Source of the DNA: Prorocentrum cordatum
Lineage: Eukaryota; Sar; Dinophyceae; Prorocentrales; Prorocentraceae
Direction: 5' to 3'
DNA length: 37,500 nt
Assembly (NCBI GenBank): GCA_963575745.1
Contig: CAUYUJ010006369.1
Coordinates: 1-37,500, forward strand
Both the position numbers and the translations under genes were made by a program. How positions within the stretch are numbered: the stretch's first letter is position 1; each line of letters starts with the position of its first letter. The notes under the pieces are model-generated. The model did not search any database. It was not told where the DNA came from and was given only the letters and a program-made list of their open reading frames with translations. Below, in pieces: positions 8,497-18,293 of this stretch.

Positions 8497-8885
8497 CTCG
8501 CAAGGAGGTCATCGATTCCAACTGCGCCAGGCTTAACGTATACGTCTACACCGCAGACGGCGGGCCTGACCAAAAGAAATACAAAAGGCTCATGGAGTGT
8601 GCCACAATGGACACGCTCACTACTATATTCATACCGATCGGGTGCCTAATGCACGCAGGGCAGCTGACGTCAAAAGGTGGGCTCGGATGCGTTGATGAAT
8701 GGGTGAGCTGGCTGCCCCGGGACTGGCGCTTCTTCTCTGGGCTCACGAAACTTGTGCAGGTTTGGCGTGAGCTCGCCCGCCTCGTCTTCATCGCGTGGGG
8801 GGAGTTACACGGATCCGAATCGGCCGTGCGCCACGCGCGGAGGTTGCCACCTAAATGTATATCGGGCAGGTGGGGCAGCGTCTCA
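8497..8885 (+). CDS. PHD-finger gene, exon 5 (possible transposase-like core)
   Basis: About 130 codons in one frame read NVYVYTADGGPDQKKYKRL, then IFIPIGCLMHAGQLTSKGGL, and end with PPKCISGRWGSVS. The combination of an Asp-containing beta-strand motif (D-GGPDQ), a C-x-x-H pair and a downstream GRWGS is reminiscent of the hAT-transposase fold (D..N/D, C..H), but the match is loose and I do not call it a transposase. A W/L-rich helix lies between. The 3' boundary near 8885 is approximate; the next ~200 bases contain C-runs. Confidence 0.5.
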
Positions 8886-9114
8886 GGGGTATGCAGTTTT
8901 ATGTTGGACTGTTCAGATCAGGCAACCAGTGTATTGAAACAAGTATTGGAGTTTCCGGCTAAGAAAGGGAGAGTTGCGGAAAATGATACGGACGGCGCTG
9001 GCAACAAGGACTGCTTTGCTGTGCTCCCCATCCTCATCCTCCGCTCCCCCACCACCCCCCCGCGCCCCGGGGCCTGTAGTCTCGGCTCGCACTGAACTGC
9101 GCAGTCCGAATTGT

Positions 9115-9515
9115 TTTGGGCGAGCCGGGCAGGACAGTGGCTTGGATTCGCTGAGGATCGAGGAGCAGAGAGCGTATCGGCTGCGAATGGGTAGGTGGAG
9201 AACGGACGTGTATAGGACCATTGGCGATTGCCTCTTCTGGTTTGCAGTGAAGGCGTTCGAGGTGACGGCCCGACCTCTGACCCACCATCTTTTGTTCTTG
9301 CAGTCGCATCTGACCAGTGAGCAAGTGCATCAGGATGGGAACCACTTCGCACAGATGGTCAGAGGCAAAGCAGATGATATCTTTACAGAGTTCTGGCGCC
9401 CCGAGCTGCTAACGGAGCTTCGGGACTTAGTCGATGGCCTGCCGATGGAGAACGTGTCTGACAAGCCTGATTGCCGCAGCATTCGGGCTGAGGCAACCAG
9501 AGTCAAACTATCATG
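9115..9515 (+). CDS. PHD-finger gene, exon 6 (helical)
   Basis: An open block reading SGLDSLRIEEQRAYRLRMGR, then CLFWFAVKAFEVTARPLTHH and HFAQMVRGKADDIFTEFW. It is predominantly helical, with Trp/Phe regularly spaced. The preceding 9030-9070 interval is C-rich and probably intronic. Family function is unknown. Confidence 0.5.
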
Positions 9516-9665
9516 TGTGTGCCAGTGTATTTCACTTTCTGGCTTCTGGTAGCCTGTCTGAAAACGATGGTGTTCGGTTCGGGCTTTGCGTTGGTCCCGG
9601 GGCCAAGGTTTCGGCAGTCAATCCGATGAATTTGAGGGCCCCCCCCCCAGGGAGCTCGATTATGC

Positions 9666-10055
9666 GTGGAGCTGGCGTTCTACAACTCCACTGGGTATTT
9701 CAGGCGGGTGATTCATGAGCTCGCAAAGCCGATTTACCAATTCCTGTGGGTATGCCATTCCCCTCCACATGTCAGGTGCGACCGACGCATTCAATTCGCA
9801 GAATGCATATCAGAACTGAGCGACGAGCATCTAGATATCAACATGCGGAAAATAGTTTTGTTTTTCAGGGATGACATTGAGAGCATGGAAGAGGATGGAA
9901 CAGCGACAAACAGTGTGTATGGTTTTGCTAAGGCAATATCAATCATGGCATTAAGTGACGTTCAACAAAACGAAAGCTGGAACAGCTCCATCAAGAAGAT
10001 CACTGCCAGAAACCCACACACAACATTGCCATTACTTAGCGCCCGCATTGGGATG
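9666..10055 (+). CDS. PHD-finger gene, exon 7
   Basis: One uninterrupted frame reads ELAFYNSTGYFRRVIHELAK and continues to TLPLLSARIGMAHAL, including a DIxMRKI segment and an ALSDVQQNESWNSSIKKI motif. A GTATGC...CAG pair at 9750-9775 could be mistaken for a 26-nt intron, but removing it would break the open frame, so I keep it as coding. After 10055 three frames compete until 10320 and I could not choose one. Confidence 0.5.
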
Positions 10056-10319
10056 GCACATGCTCTCAACCTATGTTCTGGGCAATCCAAACCTATACTT
10101 GGAGGCTTCGCCACTACGACTGCCCTGGCCAGCTCCTTCGCGGAGCAACTTCCTTGGGAAGGTTAGGATGTCTGGTTGGAAACTGGGGCTCGCTGTTGCA
10201 AATGATGCGATGCTTGGTGTCACCGCGCACGTGGTGGCAAGCGGAAATGGTCCTCAATGCGGGAAAACGCTAGCTATATCTTATCAGAGTGCATCCAATG
10301 CGAGGACCTTGCCAATGAA

Positions 10320-11030
10320 GTTTTAACCAGTGCAGATCGATGGGACGCACCAGGTCCTGCTCAGGTCCCAGAGGACGATGTACTTCATGCGTGTTTAGCC
10401 AGTGTTGATCCAGACCTCAAGGAGCCCGATCTGGAGAGATGGGTAGCAACATACAACTTGATCATCAGTCGACGTGTTCCTGACTCGATTGACGTGTGCA
10501 TGTCTGTTTTGGATGTCGATTCTGAACTTACGGACGGTTGCACGGTGTACTTCCTAGCAGACCACAATCGGACTATCAGGTGGGGCTTAAAGGGGCAGGC
10601 GTGCATTTTAGATGGAGAACGCACTGTTGTTGTAGAAGCCCCTTTTGAGCACTGCGCGTTATTGGATGAGCTCGGCAGCCTCTACCTCTTGTTTCAAGAC
10701 AGTCCTGCTTCAAGGCGCGCTGTGAAGACGCACGCGGTACTTTCCTGGACTGTGACGGCTGCAGGTTTCATCGGACGCTTAGCCCCTCGTGCAGATGACG
10801 CACTTGTAATCGATATGTCGGTGGCCGTGCCAAAGCTTAAACATAACAAAGGAGGGGCCAAGAAAAAGGGCCCAAAGAAGAAAAAAGCACCTGAAAAGCA
10901 TGATCCCTTGGGAAGCGATGAGTCGGAGTCGGTCGAGGAAGCGGGCCCCGGGGAGGACGCAGTTGCCAAGCTGTATGCCGACAAGGCATGGGGGAGGAAA
11001 TGGGCGCAGTGCCCTCCTTTGTCGGGGCAG
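10320..11030 (+). CDS. PHD-finger gene, exon 8 (with Lys-rich acidic linker)
   Basis: A long open block (frame open from 10257) with a folded-looking part (about 10330-10820, e.g. SIDVCMSVLDVDSELTDGC and TVVVEAPFEHCALLDELG) followed by a basic stretch KGGAKKKGPKKKKAPEKH and an acidic SDESESVEEAGPGED tail. The basic cluster could act as a nuclear localisation signal. The frame then enters a GGA purine tract at 11041-11175, which I treat as an intron despite its open frame. Confidence 0.6.
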
Positions 11031-11040
11031 CCCCCCAGGT

Positions 11041-11205
11041 GGCTAGGAGGAGGAGAAGGCGAGGAGGAGGAGGAGGAGAGGAGGAGAAGGAGGCGGAGGA
11101 GGGGGAGGAAGAAGAGGGGGAGAAGAAGTCTTTGCTATTCTAGAGGAGGAAAGGAGGATGAGGAGGACGAGGAGTGAGTAGCAGTGCTGATTCCCCCACT
11201 TGCGC
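11041..11205 (+). other. Probable intron with GGA purine tract
   Basis: The block is almost pure GGA/GAG (encoding poly-Glu/Arg if read through) and sits between two normal-composition coding blocks. It ends with a TGCGCCAG just before the next block at 11206. The same composition marks the intervals at 8270-8350, 14700-14840 and 18600-18770. Confidence 0.5.
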
Positions 11206-11700
11206 CAGGATCTGGATGAGGCGGACGAGAACTTCGACGATGATGTTGCCGCGGGTGGTAAGGAAGGCCATGAACATGATATAGCAAAGTGGGAGGACGG
11301 GATTTTGCACGGCCCTGATGGTCCCCCTGAAGATCATCATGTATTTGACCCAGAATTCCGGGAGGCCGCTTTGAACGAAGCTATTTTCGGGGTCGAGGTC
11401 CCAAAGGTCCCAGAGCACCAGCCAGAGGAAGAGCCTGAGGATCCAGATGTACCGCCTGGGGTCCCTGATGCAGTATCCAAGTTGATCTTTGATATGTGGG
11501 CTGACAACGTGCATCACAGCTTATCATGTCTGACGGATGCTCACAATGCTCGAAAGTCTAGGGAGGTTGGGCAACATGGCGAGTTGTCTCTGGTTGCGCA
11601 TTCCCCCTCGAACTCTACGGCAGGGCTTGACATGCGCATCGGGTATGTATCCTGGACAGACGTGGTCACCCGCAGTGGAAGGTTGCAATCGGGTTTAAGT
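11206..11700 (+). CDS. PHD-finger gene, exon 9 (acidic)
   Basis: Starts right after CGCCAG and reads DLDEADENFDDDVAAGGKEG, then DPEFREAALNEAIFGVEVPK, with a Pro/Glu-rich linker (EHQPEEEPEDPDVPPG) and a final helical part SKLIFDMWADNVHHS. Composition fits a nuclear regulatory protein with a disordered acidic part. The 3' boundary is approximate. Confidence 0.5.
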
Positions 11701-11859
11701 GCGCATCTGTGTGCGAAGCTGTGCGTGCCCCCCGGCAGTCGCATGAGCCGCACTGCGATAGCATGTGGACAGATGCGAATGCCATGAGCGAGTTGTGGGG
11801 GGTGTAGGTTAGGACCATGATAAAACAGCAGCCTTGAAGGCTTGTGTGGATCGACGAAC

Positions 11860-12050
11860 AGGATAGGGTGAAGTACTCCATCATGGGCAACCCTTCCAAG
11901 CCTCTGGGATCGGCACTGATCGTGCACCCAGCCATCGGCGTTTCCATGGAGAAAGTGCGTGCAAAGGAACGCCCTAACCTCCCAACTGATATAGTCAGGA
12001 CTGCTTCTGTCAATTTGGCTTCGCCAGACATCCGAGGGCTCGGTTGGTTG
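11860..12050 (+). CDS. PHD-finger gene, exon 10
   Basis: An open block reading DRVKYSIMGNPSKPLGSALI and then RTASVNLASPDIRGL. Composition is normal for a folded domain. It is linked to the neighbours only by strand and spacing. Confidence 0.4.
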
Positions 12051-12149
12051 AGGGCGTTGGGTTGGGGGTTTGGCCGTAGTGAAGTGTAGACTAAGTGTAG
12101 GGACTCGTTCGGGCCTATCTGCCTGTGCCTTTCTGTTGCAAGTTTAGCA

Positions 12150-12514
12150 GCTGTCGGATTTGGGAAGGACTTGTAGGATGCAACGGCCCTATGTGGGGCT
12201 GCGACCGTCTGACGAAGTGCGGCATTTGCGACGATGATGGCGCAATCACAGCAGCGCGCATGTGCCCCTTGTGCACGCTGTCATGGCACTCGAAGTGTCT
12301 TGCGTTAGTGATGGATGAGTGGGCCCGTCTCGGCTATTTTGCATCCCAGAAGTATCAGTCGATTGTGAAGCCACGGAATGATTTTTTTACTTTAGATGGG
12401 CACGTTGGCACCGCTTGCCCTTTGGAGCTCCCAGCACAACTTACGATATGTCCTGCCTGCCAGACTTTGTTTCCAGGCAAACTGGAAGCCATGCTGCATA
12501 GCGCGCGTGAGTGA
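12150..12514 (+). CDS. PHD-finger gene, terminal exon: C4HC3 zinc finger
   Basis: Numbering from the ATG at 12125, cysteine pairs occur at C32/C35 (KCGIC), C47/C50 (MCPLC), H55/C58 (WHSKC) and C109/C112 (ICPAC). The order C-x2-C, x11, C-x2-C, x4, H-x2-C, x50, C-x2-C is the C4HC3 order of PHD fingers, which usually bind histone tails. The last spacing (50) is at or just beyond the usual range, so a diverged RING-type fold is possible. The frame ends at TGA 12512-12514; a GTGAGT at this point could extend the gene into a further exon near 12553. Together with the preceding exons this would make a large nuclear protein of unknown role. Confidence 0.55.
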
Positions 12515-13029
12515 GCTAAGTCTCAAGCTGGCTGAGTGCCAGTTGGACATGCAGGTTCATGGAGCTAGCTGAGAGCTGGCCGCATGCGCAGAAAGTGATG
12601 ATGGGCGTGAGTATTGCCGTGCGTGCTGCCATGCCACCTCCCGCGGTCACGGGCGACAGTTTTTTTTGCATGTCAGTGCTGTGTATGCCTGGTGTGCGGC
12701 ATCCAGACATCAACACGTGGGTCGCAAGCCCATCTCAGAGTCCCAGCCGTATCCATAGCTTGGGAACCCCAGGGAGGTGGCGCGAGCAATTGTGCTTAAG
12801 CCAAACTTGCCACGGACATATATCAAGAGGTGGAGGGAGGAGTGGATGAGGATAGGAGGAGTGAGGAGGAAGATGGGTGTCCAGTCGCTCTCCCGCTCAT
12901 CACTGCCGCTGCACTCCTTGACGGCGAGGGCCGTCATCCTTTCTCTGGGCGGTGTCCTACAACACCGCAGTTTCAATGCCGTTTGCATGCTGCCCGCCTG
13001 TGATGCCCAGACTTTCTTGCATCATCTGG
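12515..13029. other. Possible small terminal exon, otherwise no gene recognised
   Basis: GTGAGTGAGC at 12508 and CATGCAG at 12547-12553 would bound a short intron, and a further GTGAGT lies at 12607, leaving a 50-base segment that could be an exon. A purine tract at 12826-12872 resembles the other intron tracts. A possible coding scrap (KPNLPRTYIKRW) lies at 12799-12835. None is convincing alone. Confidence 0.3.
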
Positions 13030-13520
13030 AGAGCCTCTGTAGGTCCAAGGAGTCCAAGGAGAGCCCAAAAGAAGCCCGAATGAGTTCCAAGAGATCCTCG
13101 AGGACCCAAGGTACCCAAGGTGGCCCCGAAAGACCTTCCAGAGCCTCCAGAGTCCAGAGCAACATGCTGCCGTATCTCCGCATCTCGCTGCGTCGATCTC
13201 ACCGTGCACCCCTCGGCCCGCATGGCCCCCCCCGAGAGCTTCATAACATGTATTGTGGAGCCAGTCGTTGAATCTGCATGGGGCCCTGTACGTCCCTTAG
13301 GCGGCTTCCATGAGCTTTATCAAACAGTCTTGGAGGGCTTTGGGGGGCACGCATAGACGCGAAAAGGTTTTAGAGCGGCAGCCCTATCCCGATGCGGATC
13401 TCATGGGCTCCTGAACCAGTCATGGGTAAGTCTCGGGACCGCCTGCGAAGCCCTTGGAGCGCCCCCGTGGCCCCATGGCCCATGCAACCTTCGAGAGCCA
13501 CCAGAAGCCAAGCGAGCCCC
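13030..13520 (-). repeat. Phased G-tract repeat, block III (minus-strand orientation)
   Basis: CCAAGGAG, CCCAAAAG and CCCAAGG units at about 10-bp spacing, strongest at 13040-13160 and weaker at 13420-13520. They are the reverse complement of the CTTGGGG family. Confidence 0.65.
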
Positions 13521-13864
13521 AATGGCCACATACACAAGGCTAACTATCTTGACATGTTTGCGCCACGTAGTCGTTACACGACCCTGCCCCGGCAAAGGTT
13601 AGGCGCAGGCCACGACACGATGCGATCCCAAGATCCTAAGCTGCTCCTGAATTCTCTGTATACACACGCGCACGTCTAATGCTAGTAACGCAACACCAAG
13701 AAACATCATAACCACATGCTAGACATCGTACACATATACTCGACATGCATTCCATTGTGAATTCCATGATGTTTTCAAACGTGCTTCCATTGCAAAACCA
13801 ATTGCACCAACATATATTCCAACACAGAAATGCTTCAGAGAAACATTTCCGAGCTGCATTCGTT
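13521..13864. other. AT-richer spacer, no gene recognised
   Basis: The sequence becomes AT-rich from about 13670 and leads into the palindromic array. No open frame of note. Confidence 0.5.
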
Positions 13865-14130
13865 TTCAAGCAAAATTTTGAAAACAAGCCCAGTTTTTCA
13901 GAAATATTTGCTGAAAACTAATGATTTTCGGGAAAAAAATCTGAAAATCTAGGATTTCAGAAAAAAAATCTGAAAATTCCAAGGTTTTCGGAAAATATTT
14001 CTGAAAAATCAAGGATTTTCGGAAAATATTTCTGGAAATCCGATATTTCCGGAATTTTTTTCTGAAAATCCAATATTTCCAGAATTTTTTTCTGAAAATC
14101 CAAAATTTCAGGAAAAAATCTGAAATATAT
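13865..14130. repeat. AT-rich ~30-bp tandem array of palindromic units (about 8 copies)
   Basis: TCTGAAAAT-type motifs recur at 13910, 13940, 13969, 14000, 14031, 14061, 14091 and 14119, a period of 28-31 bp. Each unit has the form GATTTTC(N)GAAA...TTTCTGAAAATC, so it is an imperfect inverted repeat able to form a hairpin or cruciform. It is sharply more AT-rich than the surroundings. Minus-strand translations are Phe/Lys/Ile-rich repeats and not a real protein. It ends about 300 bp upstream of the ASCH/methyltransferase gene. Confidence 0.85.
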
Positions 14131-14425
14131 GTTCTCCCCATAGTAAGGATCTTCATGTAGGTTTTGGTATTATTATTTCGTGTGTCTCAATAATGTGAAT
14201 GTGATCGCAGGTGGTATGCACCATATTGTAGCACGCGCGACTAACGTGATAACGTTCACGACCACATTATACACCACATTCGCACCACACATCCTTCACT
14301 CACACTTCACAACACACCCGTAAACCATAGGCATTTGTGCTGCGCAGGGTGTGATTGCGATAGTGTTTGGCATGCGAGCGGGAACTGTTCAGATACCGCT
14401 ACCATTCAATCTGCGCTCACACGTC
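14131..14425 (+). other. Upstream region of the ASCH/methyltransferase gene
   Basis: A C/A-rich, CAC-repeat-like stretch (14240-14340) ends in CTGCGCAG at 14341-14348, a plausible acceptor for splicing. The first in-frame ATG of the downstream frame that starts a domain-like sequence is at 14426. No TATA box is visible, as expected for dinoflagellates. Confidence 0.35.
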
Positions 14426-14687
14426 ATGTCTCGCCCCACGGGCGCGGTTAAGGGCATGGTGATAGAGGAGCGTAATGTGGCTGAGTATATGTCGGACGAT
14501 CCAATGATTATGAGGACTTGCGAGGTGAAACGAGCGGGGGCCCGCGGGTTCCACGAGAATGACACTTTCTACTTCTGCTGCCGGAGCGACACATATGAGG
14601 GGCGGTTCCTGAAGGTCGTGGGGAAGGCTCGCTTCGCGAGGCAATCGACGTGCGCTGTCGGGGCCCTGAAGGACCTTGGGATGAAAG
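14426..14687 (+). CDS. ASCH/PUA-like domain, first part (exon 1 of the methyltransferase gene)
   Basis: From ATG 14426 the frame reads MSRPTGAVKGMVIEERNVAE, then MIMRTCEVKRAGARGFHEND and VGKARFARQS. The order (a short strand, a helix, a CEVK strand in the place of the K-x-W/x-E-x-R motif, and a later G-K-A-R-F strand) resembles the ASCH/PUA-like fold, whose relatives (EVE, YTH, SRA) include readers of modified nucleic acids. This is a pattern match, not a profile hit. A possible donor is GTGCGA at 14688, but joining there does not preserve frame into the next block, so the boundary may be earlier (14664-14688). The following 250 bp hold a GGA purine tract. Confidence 0.45.
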
Positions 14688-14944
14688 GTGCGACGCTGAG
14701 ACGTGGAGGCGAGGATGGGAGGAGGAGGGACGAGGGTCGGACGGGAGGTCCCCCGAGGCCGAAGGATGAGGAGGAGGAGGAAGTGACGAGGAGGAGGAGG
14801 AGAAGGAGGAGGAGGAGGAGAAGGATGAGGATAACAATACGGATAAGGGTGGGCGAGGAAGAGATAAGGGCAGAAATGCCATCCTCTTTGAGCCCTGTTG
14901 ATATGTAGTAGGCCTGATCAAACGTGTTGACTCCTACTGCCCAG
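14688..14944 (+). other. Probable intron with GGA purine tract
   Basis: Sequence between two coding blocks. It contains a dense GAGGAGGAGG tract at 14700-14840 and ends in TACTGCCCAG at 14935-14944, a good acceptor. Read through, it would give poly-Glu/Arg and then a TAG at 14907-14909. Confidence 0.5.
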
Positions 14945-15026
14945 GACTCTGCCATAAACCAGTTCCACCGCATGAGCGACCAGCAGATTGATCATCTTGC
15001 CAACGCAGTCCTTGCAAGTCTGGCGA
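14945..15026 (+). CDS. ASCH/PUA-like domain, second part
   Basis: Directly after the CCCAG acceptor, one frame reads DSAINQFHRMSDQQIDHLAN, a helix often found between the strands of ASCH domains. It reaches a TGA at 15029. The next block (from 15028) continues the apparent domain in another frame with KLWTIYFNNVEAIKPERI, which resembles the last ASCH strands. One base more near 15026-15028 would make the frames continuous. Either a base is missing, or a very small splice adjustment is used. Confidence 0.4.
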
Positions 15027-15027
15027 G

Positions 15028-17172
15028 GTGAAGCTTTGGACAATCTACTTCAATAACGTTGAGGCCATCAAGCCTGAACGCATCATCCCGTGCAACGGTA
15101 AGAACCAGTGGGTCTCTTTCAACCTGTCGGAGGCTGCGATTGCCAACAAGGGTGCTGCAGATCTGTTCAAGAAGATGGCCCAAGCTGCAACATCACCAGA
15201 TCCTGCTCCTGAGCCCTCCGAGCTCGTCGAGGCGGCCCCGGCCCCGTTCGCGCTGCCGGTGAAGCGCCCTGTTGACTTGGACGGTGAGGAGTTATGCCCC
15301 AGTGCTAAGAGCGCCAAGAGCAACAAGGCAGAGGAGGTACTAGGAGACGGAGGCGCTGCAGCTGGTAGCACCACAGAGCAGTCGGGCATGGAGCAGGACG
15401 CTTCTCTTTTCCTGTGTTACGTTTCTCTTCAGGTAAACAAACGGCATTCGGTTTGCGTGTTTTGGTTTCCTGGTCAAAAGCAACCTGTAAGAGTTGTTGA
15501 ATCCCTGGGCAGTACTTGCGTGTTCACGAGCAATGGGAAAAATAATCTCCAGGACAAACCAGTTGTGGTGCCACCGTTGCCGCCGTCGTCGCAGCTGGAG
15601 GAGGAGCAGGCCCCATTGAGTCCAGCTGGTAGCTCTGCTTCTTCCATCGTCAACACTGCTGATCTGGTTCGTGGGATGGATCTTACCAACCAGGGATTAT
15701 TGTATGAGTTGATGGACTGGCCGATGCATTGCTTGAGCAGGCTGGAGGAGTACCAGCCAGGGACCACAACAGCTCTAGCGAACACTCTGAGGAAGACTAC
15801 GCATTCGACCTGCTACTCTGGAATCGATACGCCAGGCGTTGCGCTCCACATGCTGGCGGCCCAACTCGAAGGTTCAACAGCCTGTGGAAACATCAAGCCG
15901 GAGCATATCCACGCGTGCGATATCCTGAAGGACTCGCGGAGCGAGCTCATCACTAGCCCGATGGAGCCTCAGTGTTTATTCAAGGATGTCGAGGATTGGT
16001 GGACCGACTCGATGAAGCGCTATCTCAACAAATGCGGGAAGATCGGCTTGAACGCTCTGATGCCGTACATCAGGATGCCTCACACTGTGCTTCGCAAGAC
16101 GGCTTCATGCACGATGCACCAAAGTGGTTGCGGATGCCCCATGAATGATTCCACGATCCACGTGGCAGGCACGTCCTGCATCGATGATTCCCCCATCGGG
16201 GCCCATGGTGGCGCCGAGAATGGTAAGGCTACTCGAGCGTTCGCAGCATGGGCTACGCAGCGGAGGCGGCAGGAGGCGATCGTGATCATCCACGAGAACT
16301 CCCACCTCTTCGATCCACAAATATTGCATAAGGTGTTGGGGGACAAATACATCATCCTCTCCAAGATCACCTGCCCTACATCCCTGGGCTGGCCAGTAAG
16401 GCGCCGGCGTCGGTGGTCGGTACTTGTCCACCGCGAGTTCGCCATCTCGGTGACCTCGCGCCTCGCCCCAGTGATCAGCATGTTCCATCGCCCGATCCGC
16501 AGTACGTGGAGGGTCTTCATGGTCGCAGAGAAGGAGGAGCTGATCAGCGAGCTTCAGTGGGCATCGAACCGACCGTCGTCTTTGTGGCCTGAGTCGAAGG
16601 ACATCGCTGAGGAGTTCCAAAGGGACATCGAGAACACAGACCACGCGGGAGTTTTCCTGCATTTTCGAGAGGCCCTGACTGCGACCGAGCTGAAGTGGCT
16701 GCAGCGCTACGAGGGAATGACCCACGGCACTGACTACGTCCACAAGCTGAACCAGAACCCTATGGCGGACCGTGGCATCTCATCTACGAGCACTGTGCTA
16801 CACACGATCCTGAGGAACACCTCCATCGACTACTCGTCAGTGCATTGTCAGTGCATGGTAGGTGGCTGGCACCGACTGAGCTCCTCACGGCGCAAGGCAT
16901 CCCGACGCCGACGCTCGTCCGCGCCCTCGAGGCGGTGCCGGGCCACCTTCGCCCTGCGGTCCCCTCGCAGTTTTTCAATGATAGGCGTCGGTATGATGTA
17001 AGCTTCACCAGCAGCTTCATGATCCCCCGGACGGCGCAAGGATCAGATCGTCAAGAATCAGGCGGGGAACGCCATGAACACAAACGTCGCTGGAGTGCAC
17101 TGGATCTTCGCGCTCCTCTTCGTCGTGCGCTTGGACACCCGCTTCGAGGACAAAATTCCCTGGCGGCCCTAA
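15028..17172 (+). pseudogene. C5 cytosine-specific DNA methyltransferase, frame-disrupted
   Basis: The open frame 15028-17001 starts mid-domain. After a Pro/Ala/Glu linker, the MTase domain shows motif I-like CYSGIDTPG (residues 262-270), motif II/III-like HACD (295-298), motif IV GTSC with the catalytic Cys at 384 (Pro of the usual PC replaced by Ser), motif VI HENS (422-425; usual ENV) and motif VIII-like GWPVRRRRR (454-462). The C-terminal target/motif IX-X part (GRWLAPTELLTAQG) lies in another frame after an 11-bp tandem duplication at 16836-16857. The final QAGNAMNT motif X-like segment lies in a third frame after an extra C in the run 17024-17028, ending at TAA 17170-17172. No start ATG is used at 15028; the gene begins upstream. 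C5-MTases of this type methylate cytosines in DNA, and in dinoflagellates some are carried by retrotransposons (established literature). Two or three lesions suggest a decaying copy, unless they are assembly errors. Confidence 0.7.
16836..16857 (+). repeat. 11-bp tandem duplication causing a frameshift in the methyltransferase
   Basis: GTCAGTGCATT is followed at once by GTCAGTGCATG. Eleven bases is not a multiple of three, and the methyltransferase reading changes frame exactly here. A single copy would keep the upstream and downstream motifs in one frame. Confidence 0.8.
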
Positions 17173-18293
17173 GCCGCATGACTTGAAGGTGGACCTGAGG
17201 GCGAACAATATCTACAATGAACAGTGAGTGGAGCAGGTTCTTTCTATTGCAGTTGGGACTCTTTTGGGTGCACGGCGCAAGGCTGTGCGGGATTTTGCTA
17301 GCAGTCGTTTGCCATTGACATGTAGTGGAATGTTGTCATTTTTTTGAGGTTCGGTATCCAGCTGTATGCAAATGCGATGTTTAAGTTCCCAGGATGTTCC
17401 GACCATCGCGTCACGAGTCATCGACTGTTTATCTTTCAGTTACTGCTTCTTCAGATGGAAGCTTGTGCTCTGAGGAGCATGGCGACGAGCTGCAGGCTAG
17501 CGGCTAGCGCCCTTCGTCGAGCGGGGCGGCCGAAGGGCAGGCAGGCAACAGCCTGTTGTGCCGCAGTTGAATGTTTCAGTGCATCAACGAGTTAAGTACC
17601 AGGGAGATGAGATCGGTTTGGTGAGCCAAGACCGAGGAATAGCAACTAACTGACCTCCATCCGTCCACTCCTACCACTACACTCCTCCCGTCCTCTGCTT
17701 TGCCCCTATCACCTTTGCCTACTCTTCCTCTTTATTGGGCTTCTCCCTCTTCCTTGAGATTAAGTTGGGGTTCTTGGGGTGCTAAGGATTCTTGGGGTGC
17801 CAATGCCTGGGATTCTTGGGGTGCCAGTGCTAGGCCGTTTGGAAGATGATCAGGGCTTTTGGTGGAAGACTTTCAAAGCGCACTTGCAATGGGCCCCCTA
17901 GTGAAATGTGTTCGTAAGGCGAGGTTCCTTCAAGGGGTCCCCTAGTGAAATGTTGTTCGAGGCTGGGGTGCGTAAGTTTAAACGTAGGATGGCCTTCAAG
18001 GGGCCCTGGCCACTTAACAAAGATGTACACTCGGTCGTGCTCATATCGAAATCGACGTTCGCTTCGAGGCCCCCAGGCTCTTGGATTCGACTTAGGGTCG
18101 GCGCGACCATGGCCATAGCCTATTTGGTGCGCAAGTCTTTGAGCGCACGAGTGCGATTGCTGAGGTGTTAAGCCTGAGGATCCGCGCCGCCTCAGCCTTG
18201 AGTGATACCATGGTGGAGGATCAGATGTTCGGGGAGAAGGCCTCTATCACGGAACGCTTTCCAGGATTATCGGGCCTTCGCTTACAGCAGTAA
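17173..18293. other. Interval between methyltransferase and the 18.3-kb gene; repeats and possible exon scraps
   Basis: A possible coding scrap KPHDLKVDLRANNIYNEQ lies at about 17168-17222, followed by a GTGAGT-like donor and, at 17439, a TTTCAG acceptor with a short open stretch (TASSDGSLCSEEHGDELQAS). Three GATTCTTGGGGTGC units at 17766-17830 and a 45-bp direct repeat containing CCCCTAGTGAAATGT at 17894 and 17939 follow. These scraps may be exons joining the methyltransferase to the downstream gene, but I cannot establish that. Confidence 0.35.

Noticed and set aside
9750-9775. 26-nt GTATGC...CAG mini-intron
   Set aside because: Removing it would break a frame that is otherwise open across it.
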